DNA from: Antrodiella citrinella
Taxonomy: Eukaryota; Basidiomycota; Agaricomycetes; Polyporales; Steccherinaceae
Length of the DNA stretch: 14,757 bases
Reading direction: 5' to 3'
NCBI GenBank assembly: GCA_004802725.1
Contig: SGPM01000375.1
Span: 10,039-24,795 of the forward strand
Below the pieces are notes generated by a model. That model was not told where the DNA came from and searched no databases. It saw only the letters and a list, made by a program, of their open reading frames with translations. The position numbers and the translations under genes were made by a program. Within the stretch, counting starts at the first letter, position 1. Each line of letters begins with the position of its first letter. Below, in pieces: positions 1 through 8,108 of this stretch.

Positions 1-983
1 AAANNNNANNTCANTGTNNNGACAAAGCATCCAAAACGCTGAGGCTCGATTNAACTCTTTGTNNAGATATTCTTTCCCGTCCGAGTCGGGGGTCGGCCAG
101 GTAGAATCTTGCACAAGATTGCGGCAATGTTTGATAGTGACTTCNACTCTGTGAAAGGTGAAANAGGTCAATCACGAGCTCCAAGTTGTCCTGCGTAGCA
201 GAGTTACTTACATTGGGTGNCATGTGTCCGAATTGCCATCCGTCGCAAAGTAGTGTATGAACGCATCCCACGGGAACCGAGACGTTGCTTCGCTCATGCC
301 GAACAGTGTCTTAGGCCAGCTTGAAGTGACTTGCGAGCCCTCTCTGCTAGCGTCTCCCTCAATGGCNNCTCCCTGCGTGGGTGAGTACACCTTCTGGATG
401 TCCACAGCTCGGCTCCATGTCGCTCCAAGATATGTCATCGCCAATTCCATGTTGATGATGCCCTGCGCCACGGATTCAGTCGGCTTTAACTTCAGAAGCT
501 CCAATTGGGACNAGATGTGATTCGAAACTCGACGGAGGGCATTAGCAATGCCCTTTGACTCGGGAATCTCGGTGGGCCATTGAGGCGCAGTGATGTCNAT
601 NAGATTCTGGATCATTCTCTCGANANATTTTGGGTCTTCCCCCATGNCCAACGTTGCGNCTNGCGTGTNAGCCCACATGGATATGGGATATGTGTGACGC
701 TCGAAGNTCCAGGTATCCGCATTGATTGCCGTCCCTTNCAATCCCTNATTCTCAATCTGNACAAAACTAGTGAANTGTGCATAAGCTCATTGTCGATTCA
801 ATTTGAAAGACACCACTTACGAGGAGGCTGAATATGCAGACCTGGGCCTANTAGTTCGGGCTTTGTGTGAGAACANGATACCNTATTATCATACTAACAG
901 ACTCACCCTCTAGGAGTCGCAGGTGCGGCTTCTTCTTGAGTAGGCTGAGATTGCTTGANTTCTTGGCTAGGTTTGGGAGACAT
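1..983 (-). CDS. Unknown protein, 3'-truncated by window edge (multi-exon)
   Basis: I do not recognise this family. Reading on the minus strand, the model has exons 983-907, 827-821 (a 7-base microexon), 756-212 and 148-1, giving 259 codons before the edge. Phases agree across every junction, and donors are GTGAGT, GTAAGT and GTAAGT. The start ATG at 983 has A at -3 and opens a Pro/Gln/Glu-rich N-terminus (MSPKPSQE...). The long third exon reads as a soluble alpha-helical protein with stretches such as TAPQWPTEIPESKGIANAL and NMELAMTYLGATWSRAVD. The last exon contains VEVTIKHCRNLVQDSTWP. No signal peptide or membrane segment is visible. Several residues are unknown because of N bases. The start is 62 bases past the stop of the upstream minus-strand gene, so the two may instead be one gene joined by an intron at 1049-967. 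That the exons are coding is fairly sure; the function is unknown. Confidence 0.6.
821..827 (-). other. Putative 7-base microexon of the 983-1 gene
   Basis: On the minus strand the seven bases CCTCCTC lie between an acceptor ending TTCAG and a donor GTAAGT. The preceding exon ends with two spare bases (GG) and the following exon begins at a codon boundary, so exactly seven more bases (or another length equal to 1 modulo 3) are required. The microexon supplies them and encodes Gly-Leu-Leu across the junction. The flanking introns would be 79 and 64 bases, normal for this locus. This is inferred from signals only. Confidence 0.5.
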
Positions 984-1045
984 TGTGTGTTGAGATGGCA
1001 TACATCGAGTAAGAACACGGGCCTTAAGTATTCGAGCATAAGACT

Positions 1046-2363
1046 TCACCTTGTGTCTTCCAATGGTCCTCCGGCGCGAACATCCAGACGCCATGCCTCC
1101 GTNGCGTTACCAACCTCCTTGGGTCCCCAATTATTCGAGCAGAACAGGTCATTTACTCGATGATCGGATCTCCAACAGGTCCGTCGAAGTCGTAAGTCTC
1201 CATTTTCGATGCTGCTGAAATGATCCCGGAGTCCGAAGATGAGGTGTGTAAGGACAAACACTTGTTCGTAAGACGTCAAGTTGAAAACTCCAGGAGATGG
1301 GGACACGACTGAATTTTCGGCAGCGATTGCAACATGTGGCTCTAGCTATTCGAAGAATGAATATCGTATAGCGAACAGACTGGACGAAGACTACTCACAG
1401 TACCGTTGGTCTCCGTGAACCATGCTATTACCAATCTAGCAACACACCCGCGAGGAGAAATTGTGAGACCAACAACAGGCGAATCGAGACACAGTACGTG
1501 ACGTTGGTAAAGCGTACTTGTGACCAGGGCTAGAATGTTGTCAGAGTCCGCGACGCAGACGAGCGGAAGCACCAGCGATGTTCGGCAAGCCTCCCACATG
1601 TTGCTAGTCTGAATGACGTGAGCGTCGTAAGGCAGGTCACGGATTCTCTCTCCGTCCTCCATTTCAAGATCTTCCATCGAACCTACCGCACGAGCTTGCG
1701 ATAGTAGGAGAATCGCATAACCGTCACAATCTGCGGTTACTTCATCATTCCCAATGCTCCGAACAGAGGGGAGCATTAACGTAGGTGGCATCGGCTCTTC
1801 GTTGCGTTGAAAGTGGCTCTCAGGGTCCTTAGCGTATTCAAGGTGTATCCTTTTGTGAGGATGAATCCCTGAGGAATCACCATCTGGAGCTGGGGTGATT
1901 TCCTGGAATCGAGGAAGACAAAAGTGTTGATGAGACCTGAAAATATCGTCAGCAAATGTGCGGTTGCGAGATAGGAAGAGCGTACAATGGGATCGCGCCT
2001 GGAGAGACTGCGCGTACAATCTCTCCGATGAGCGTCGCCCACAGGTAGTCGATTTTTCGTGGATAGAAAACATCATGCGAATCCGATGATTCTTGTATCA
2101 TCAGGGCAATACTCTTGAGGTACTCTATCTGGGTGCCTTCAAGTTCTACGGAACGGCGTGAGTGTGATTTTGCTGATAGAAGCGCGAGAAGTCTCATGCG
2201 TACTGGATTCAAGCTCTGTTTCCAGAGCCTGCGTCTGCACCAGAGGCGACTGCAGCGTTTGAAACAAAGGCAGAAGAGAGAATAGCGGCGGGGGCAATGA
2301 TTCGATGTTGAGCTCAGACAATACATGGATGATTGGTATGGGACAAAGACCATCTGGGTCCAT
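1046..2363 (-). CDS. Unknown protein, four-exon gene
   Basis: I do not recognise this family. Proposed exons on the minus strand are 2363-2204, 2136-1986, 1936-1399 and 1345-1046, with introns of 67, 49 and 53 bases (donors GTACGC, GTACGC, GTGAGT). The second intron carries a CTGAC branch-like site 14 bases before TTTTCAG. Frames join cleanly and give about 382 aa starting MDPDGLCPIPIIHVLSELNI. The body is a soluble mix of helices and strands (for example STQIEYLKSIALMIQES and CDGYAILLLSQARAVGSMED), with a later hydrophobic stretch YEQVFVLTHLIFGLRDHF that is too polar for a clear membrane helix. No catalytic motif is apparent. The last 60 residues are open in more than one frame, so the C-terminus is uncertain. 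The gene may continue through an intron at 1049-967 into the next minus-strand exons. Confidence 0.5.
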
Positions 2364-3225
2364 GACGACAATGAGTGTGGTTCAAAGTGAAGCGTGAAAG
2401 TCTGACGGGCACAATACTTAGAGCACACTACGCGTCCAATTTGTATACAAACGTGGCGTATGCGAAACGTGGCGGACAACGTAAGAAGCAATTCGTAACA
2501 TGATGAACAACGATGGTACGGACCTTTGGTGTTTGTCTTGTAACCTGGATCGACGAATCCGACGAATCCGACGGAAGACAAAAGCGGCGGAGCCGGGTAC
2601 AGAACGAGTCAAATTGGACCAAAGGTGAATATCTTGTGCGTTTACTGCCGTCATTACATCAGTATTGGAAACTATGAACGTTGAAGCTTACATAGATGAT
2701 ATATAGCACAAGACAACTGGTAGGGTCTTGAATCATGACATCGATGATTGTCATGGTATAACGCGCGGAGCTTGAACACGGTGAGCTTGAGATTTGGCCC
2801 GGAGATGCGGACTCCGATTACAGCCTCTGGGCTTCCCAATCCTTTTTTCGAGTTGAATTGGGCGAGAACTCTCACAACCTGCAGACTGACGTTTCCAAAT
2901 ATGCAGAATGCTGTATACTGATGTAAATCCTATTGCAGCCGGATCGCCGCAAACGTGATTTTTGGTTTCAGCATTCTATACGATCTGTGTGAGAATGCCA
3001 GTGGAAGCGGGCGACTTGACATCGTAGGACGTCATGTCTTCCGTGACTTCGACGGATCACTCTTACTCATCCTCCGTCGTATTATGTGAGTCATGTTGAG
3101 GTTGTATAGGAACAACAAGCTTGACCGGTACCACGGGCCTTGCATATCGCTGGTGTCGTACATCCCAAGGCTGTTCTGGTCATTACGACGTCTATTCAAC
3201 GCATCGGGCATACTCATCAACCCTA

Positions 3226-3811
3226 TTGGGTGATCGAATCTACTCCGTTGTATCGTGTTTAATCATGATTACACCAGTCTAATCGACGAAGCGCTTGCTC
3301 GCTCAGCTTGCCACTCCGAAACGTCGCCTATGTTTCCCTTTCCCCCACCGCAGGAGGGGATGAGTCCGCGGATACGACGCATATGGAGACTGTCGGTTTA
3401 GGTGCGTGTGTCGAGACTTCGACGGCGGCACGTCCTAATGGAGCCCCGACAGTCAGCCCGTATATAACAGGTCGAGAGGGGTCCCGCAGGTTTTCCCCAC
3501 CTCTCGTGCTTACCACCACGCCTGGTTTCCTTGCGCTACCGCCGTTTCTTCCTTTCGCTACCCTCCCAGACTCGCAGTCTCGCCCACCCATTGAATTTTA
3601 CTTCTTTCTTCTAATATTGGCCGCTGTATCATTATAATATTTTTCGTCGCCTCGAATCTCCTTAGCTTACTTCGCTTGCTCTCGTTTTGCGCAATTTTTT
3701 CTTCGCCCACTGTCTCGCTTGTACTTACTACTCGTCACTTGTATCCGTACCCGTATCGTCGAACGCTAGGCGCTAATACACGAAGCTGGGCCGCGTCAGC
3801 GGCCGCGTTCA
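3226..3811 (+). repeat. Possible solo LTR or orphan promoter block
   Basis: A TATATAA box at 3461-3467 is followed by about 250 bases that are strongly C/T rich on the plus strand, as in the transcribed leader of fungal genes or the R-U5 part of an LTR. No supportable coding region follows. The block is flanked by the 5-base direct repeat CCCTA at 3221-3225 and 3812-3816, the length of a typical Ty3/copia target duplication. The 3' end is CA, but the 5' end begins TTGGG rather than TG, and there is no convincing terminal inverted repeat. A 5-base match can arise by chance, so the identity is weak. Confidence 0.25.
3461..3467 (+). promoter_or_regulatory. TATA box
   Basis: TATATAA lies in a GC-rich surround and is followed by a long C/T-rich tract, the layout of a strong fungal core promoter. 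No gene could be assigned downstream on the plus strand. Confidence 0.35.
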
Positions 3812-5100
3812 CCCTACACCTCCGCTGTGCCCTCTCAGAGCGAGAAGATTAGACGTTAAGAACAAACAATTAGCATACGTTGCTCCGATCAAAAGCCTCA
3901 ACACGGTACACGCACCTTGATGATTATTGATCTCTCTGACCACAGCGCCAAAGACATGACGAATGGCCGAGAGGTGCTGATTTCGACGACGGAGGTAAAG
4001 GGAGGGGAGAGGTCGTTCGTTCTTTCCTGCGTCCCGACAAAAAAGAATCATCATTCCTGGGCGAAAGGCTGGCGAATTGGATGGTTGTAAGAGTAATTGC
4101 GAACGTTGCGGCTCAACTAAAGGCTGAAGGTAGTGTACGCACTGGCACCAGGACCGACAGCGGAGGAGCCATCGAGGATGAAGATACCGCGCCCATCTGC
4201 TCTTCATGAGTGCGACCAGCATCGCACCAACATCGCCTATGGGTGACGTTGTGCGAATGGTGCGCGATAGTAGCTGTCGTCATCCCCTGCCATTTTGCTG
4301 AGAGGGGATTCAACGGTGGGGGACTGGGGATGGCAAGCCGTCAGTCCGTTAAGTAAAGTATATCCTGTTCGCCAGTAGGCCATAGACGAATGCTCTTCCC
4401 GACGTATTCACTGGCTCCTTGGTAAAGCTGCGTCGTATGTTGTGATGCTTCTGTGTCTCCAAAAATGTCGGTGAAAGCTCCTAAATTCGCGTAGCATCGC
4501 CATCAATCATGATACTACTTGTCGCTCGTATTGCCCGGACAGCATTTCTAGGGGCCTGTCCTGAACACCATTGCGGAAGTACTTGATTCAGGTCTACGGC
4601 GAGACATGTATCCGAGTCAGTCATACGCGCAGAAGAACTCCATGAACTTGTGTACAGAGAGCGAGAAGGGTCACAACCTGAGTCATGTCCGATCGTCCAT
4701 ATGAGCGTATCCCAAGCCTCACGAGACCTCGATGCATTATGACACTTCTATTGTCTACGAGACATGGTCGCTATGCGTACTTGTAGATCCAAGCAGAAGT
4801 GTGTCTCGCACTGTCTCGCATCGAATCGTTGACAAAGGTCATGGTCACCCAATTGAGTCCCCACACCTCTACGGAAGTCGTCGACGGTGCTGCTTTTGTT
4901 TGATGAGTACTGTCAGCCAAAAAGTGAACCCTTAGAGCAACACTGGCATATTCGGAGACAAGAGAACGATCATTTACATCCTGAGATGTCCAACGATGGG
5001 CAATGGCATCGTCTCACTTGATTGATCCCAGAGAAAATGAACCTCATCTGGGAGCTTTACCGGGATGATTATAGTATCAGTAGTCCTGTAGATTATCACA

Positions 5101-5172
5101 GCCCGTTTAGCTCAGTGGTAGAGCGCGCCACTTGTAATGGTGAGGTCGGTTGTTCAATCCAGCCAATGGGCA
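5101..5172 (+). tRNA. tRNA-Thr (anticodon TGT), no intron
   Basis: The full cloverleaf can be folded. The acceptor pairs GCCCGTT with AATGGGC, the D arm is GCTC/GAGC, and the anticodon stem is CGCCA/TGGTG with loop CTTGTAA (anticodon TGT, reading ACA and possibly other ACN threonine codons). The T arm is GGTTG/CAGCC with loop TTCAATC, and the discriminator base is A. The A box (TAGCTCAGTGG) and B box (GTTCAATCC) match the RNA polymerase III consensus, and TTTT at 5178-5181 plus TTTTT at 5192-5196 can terminate transcription. CCA is not encoded, as expected in eukaryotes. Three stems contain a G-U pair (acceptor, anticodon and T stem), which is tolerable but suggests a diverged copy. Confidence 0.9.
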
Positions 5173-5191
5173 ATTTGTTTTGCTGTGACTC

Positions 5192-5196
5192 TTTTT
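5192..5196 (+). terminator. RNA polymerase III T-run terminator
   Basis: A run of five T lies 20 bases after the tRNA-Thr 3' end. A shorter TTTT at 5178-5181 comes first. Either could end tRNA transcription. Confidence 0.5.
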
Positions 5197-5210
5197 ATTA
5201 CGAAGTTGGT

Positions 5211-5252
5211 CTGCTAGCACATTGCGTTACTCTGCTAGCACATTGCGTTACT
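5211..5252. repeat. Perfect 21-base tandem duplication (2 copies)
   Basis: Two identical, directly adjacent 21-base units occupy 5211-5231 and 5232-5252. Each begins CTGCTAGCACATTG and ends GCGTTACT. They lie between the tRNA-Thr gene and the stop codon of KRI1 (5324), probably in the KRI1 3' flank. Perfect identity suggests recent slippage or duplication. No third copy is seen in the window. Confidence 0.9.
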
Positions 5253-5323
5253 CTTCAGGCTTCAAATCACGCACGTCGTCATACGAAATGAAGCACAAGG
5301 CAATGTGAGATGTGATACAGTAA

Positions 5324-7837
5324 CTACGTCTCTTCGGAGACACCAGCTTTCTTATGTCGTCTCCGTCGCTTTTTGCTTGGACCCTCGTCCGCGACCCCAG
5401 ATATGTCTGCACTGTCCTCTGCCACTCGCTTCTTCGAGGTAGCGACCGAAGCTGGCATTTCTTGTGCTGTAGGCTCGACTCCATCGTCGGCCTCAACCAC
5501 CACCGCCTTCGATTTCATACGCTCCTTCTTTCCTTTCCTCTTCTTCGGCCGGTCCTTGCCACTAGGCCCTGCCCCACCTTCGCGGTCACCTGTTCTACCG
5601 CTACCATAGACATCGTTCCCCCACCTCCTCCCGCCGATCTTCTCCTTGAGCTCGCTCAGTCGAGCGTTTCGACTCTGATCCCACCCTTCACGTTTCTTGT
5701 CGCGGTATGGCGCGTACTTCTTGATGCCCATGTACTGGTTGAGCTCTGCGTCGGTCGAAAGCAAGATCTCGACGGGAGTGAGAGCGTAAGAGGTAGGAGG
5801 GACTTGTGTGTAGTGAAACCGCGTAGGCATACCGCCAACCTGTGGAATGCAATCAGCAATATTTAAACCGTATGATATCAGTAGCACTCACGAGATCGTT
5901 GAACTCCATCTTGTAGAGTTCATCCATGTACCTGTCCAACGCCTTCTTACGCGACTCCTCTGTCCCGTCCCAGTCTTCCTCGTCCCCGGACCCGGTAGGC
6001 GCCAAATCGGCATCCATATCGTTGACGTCCACTCCATCGATGTCCATCGCATCTTCCGCTTTCTTTTTCTTCTTTTTCTTCTTCCTGCTTTGAGTAGAGG
6101 GACCCTCCTGGTCCATGATGTCTCCGACATCAATATCGTCGTCCCACGTCGGCTTCTCGTCGTCTTCCGGGTACTCGTCCTCATCTGGGAATGCATCGTC
6201 GTTTCCGTAAAGCTCGACCATTTGACGATCGTGTGCGTCGGGGTCCCAGTCAGCCTCCAAGTCCAGTTCCCGCAACGCTATCAAGAGAAACATAAATGAG
6301 AATGGAACATGAGCCTACGACACAACTGGACGTACCTTCATCTTCCAAACTCACCCCACCTTCCTTTCCGATCTTCTCAAGCTTCGCTCGCACCTCCTTC
6401 AGTTTCAGAGCCTTCAGCCGCTTCACCTCTTCTCTCTTCTGTAGCAGCTCCTCCTCCTTGCGCTGCTTTCGTCTCTCACGCGCATCTTTACGAGTGGTGT
6501 CCTCACGACGGACACCTGTAGCGATATTACGAGGATAGCGAGCAATATCCGCTGCATCTCTAAAATGAAAATGGTGTAAGTCATGAACGAGGGTGGCAAA
6601 ATGAAACAAACGTACGGCTCTTCGAATCGGAAGTTGTAAGAGGTCTCGAAGACATCTGCGACGTCTTCAAATTCTGCGTCCTCCCCGGCAGAAACCTCCT
6701 CTTCTCCGTCACTGCGATCATCCGAGTCCTCCGCATCTTCTTGCTTTCCTTTTCCCTTCTTACTTTTTGAGCTCGTGATTTCTTTGTACGTCGGAAGACG
6801 TCGTGAGGTGTTGTCAATCCATCCGCGATTAAGAATGTAGCTGGATAATGCGTGTCAATAATATTTTTCCTGTCCTGAATCAAATGGACGTACTCAAGGA
6901 GGAATTGCCTGTCATCTTCGTCTTTACTCGGCTTAGCAGTCCCCTTGTCTTTCATCTTCTCTCTCTTCGCCTTCTTCTCCTCCTTTTTACTCTTCTCTTC
7001 TCCTACATCCTCCGCATGCACCGAACCAGGCTCATCATCTCCGGAGATCGTGATCAACTCCTTCAGATCCTGCCCTACCTCCCTCTGCAGAAAGTCCTTG
7101 TACTCCTCTTCTTCCCTCTCGACCTCATCCTTTGTCTTTTCCCTCAGAACCAGAAGGTCGTCTTCATCGTCGTCCGAAACATCAGCGTGGAAGGCTTTGA
7201 TAGTCTCCTGCTTCAATGCTTCTTGCTCCTGAACGTAAGTGAGAGGTTGTGGAGAGGGCGAGCGGGAATCATCGCCATTTAGGGCAGATGCTAGTGCATG
7301 TTGACGGAGGGTGAGGGGTTTTGACTGTATTCTTGTGATTGAAAATATGTCTATCTGTGAAACAATGGAGACAACATACCTTGTCTTGTTTTGATCGTTT
7401 GGTAATGTTCGTCTCGCCGGTCTTGGCCTTCTCCTCTATAGCTCTAGTTCAGCATCTTTGTGAGAGAACGCGCAGAGTGAACTGACCTTCAAATACGTCT
7501 TTTCCTTCCTCGTAAATGGCTGGGTCCTTCCTCTTAATACGGGCTAGTGTCCGGAGGATAGCTGCATCCACGGCGGGAGTTAGCTCCTCACCGTCCTCGT
7601 CTTCAGACTCGCCATCTTCTGAATCATCCTCGTCATCGACTTCAGCATCAGATCCATACTTCTCCTTCACTATAAAGAATGAAACTTGAGTTTGCGCCGT
7701 ATTGCAAGGTAGCAGAGCAACGTACGCTTCGCAAGCTCTTCGCGCTCCTTCCGATATTCGAATGCTTTTGCATAATGCTCGTTTATGGTGAACTGGTGTT
7801 CTTTGTCTTCATTGTCAGAATCCGAGTCGGAGAACAT
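5324..7837 (-). CDS. KRI1: Kri1 family ribosome biogenesis protein
   Basis: Kri1 is a nucleolar protein that works with Krr1 in early 40S ribosomal subunit (pre-18S) processing. Minus-strand exons are 7837-7726, 7669-7487, 7435-7380, 7324-6894, 6840-6616, 6559-6336, 6277-5892 and 5839-5324. The seven introns are 51-58 bases and all phases agree, giving 710 aa, similar to human KRI1 (about 700) and longer than the yeast protein. The N-terminus is acidic (MFSDSDSDNEDKEHQFTINE). The middle holds the Kri1 signature (YILNRGWIDNTSRRLPTYKEI, then near residues 340-400 ARYPRNIATGVRREDTTRKD and a charged helix). Next come LRELDLEADWDPDAHDR and an eight-lysine run in exon 7. The C-terminal Kri1 domain (about 540-610) contains RFHYTQVPPTSYALTPVEIL and ELNQYMGIKKYAPYRDKKRE. 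A nuclear localisation-like KKRRRRHKK sits at 695-703. It is divergent from the 8109 gene. No lesion is seen. Confidence 0.95.
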
Positions 7838-8108
7838 CGTGATGTCACCCCAAGTTGACCGAATTTCATGAAGAGCAAAAACGCGGACTCGAGATGCATT
7901 AAGCGCTCAATAATGCGATTACCGTAAAAGGCAATTACGCGACCACGTGTTGTGTCGCACAATAGAGGCGCTTGTTTCTCAGGCATGGATGTTTGTGCCA
8001 CTGCTAAACCGCCATTTTCTTGTTGTCATTATTCCTCGTCACCACTCGTTCTGATTTCTTGAAGTTTTGATTCCATATATCTCTACATTTCCTTGCTTAA
8101 ACTCGTCC
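7838..8108. promoter_or_regulatory. Shared divergent promoter region, KRI1 / sororin-like gene
   Basis: The 271 bases between the two start codons must hold both 5' leaders and promoters. Visible elements are two ACGCG cores (7881-7885 and 7937-7941), resembling the core of MBF/MCB G1-S sites, and a palindromic E-box CACGTG (7944-7949), the Cbf1-type site. The stretch 8019-8108, leading into the plus-strand gene, is T/C rich, as in a fungal leader. No clear TATA box is present. The roles of these sites are inferred from the motifs only. Confidence 0.5.

Larger units (their letters stand above)
2364..5100. other. 2.7 kb with no supportable gene
   Basis: Only short open frames are present, none with a recognisable domain or a consistent chain of splice sites. 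An exon-like stretch on the plus strand (about 2942-3091) runs from a TTGCAG acceptor to a GTGAGT donor and could encode a segment like SILYDLCENASGSGRLDIVG, but no partner exons fit with introns of normal length. A TATA-plus-pyrimidine block lies at 3226-3811 and is listed separately. A GC-rich inverted repeat (six-base arms, four-base loop) occupies 3789-3804. The rest (3817-5100) shows nothing I can name. Decayed genes or transposon remains are possible. Confidence 0.4.

Noticed and set aside
1149..1230. Alternative frame METYDFDGPVGDPIIE followed by a stop or GTAAAT donor
   Set aside because: It reads like protein, but joining it to the upstream exon requires a weak GTGTTT-type splice that does not preserve phase. 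The continuous frame was preferred, with the C-terminus flagged as uncertain.
3308..3637. Plus-strand 109-codon open frame across the TATA block
   Set aside because: It spans the TATA box itself and the C/T-rich tract, has no protein-like features, and starts without an ATG.
3287..3785. CGAAG direct repeat as target-site duplication
   Set aside because: The sequence between the copies begins CGCTT, unlike any LTR end. The CCCTA pair is a slightly better candidate.
4481..4624. Minus-strand small open frame of about 47 codons
   Set aside because: It has no homology that I recognise, no splice partners and no promoter signal.
5354..5866. Plus-strand open frame of 170 codons and several others up to 7282
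   Set aside because: They are antisense to KRI1 exons, where acidic and lysine-rich codons leave the opposite strand open. Their products are low complexity and lack any domain.
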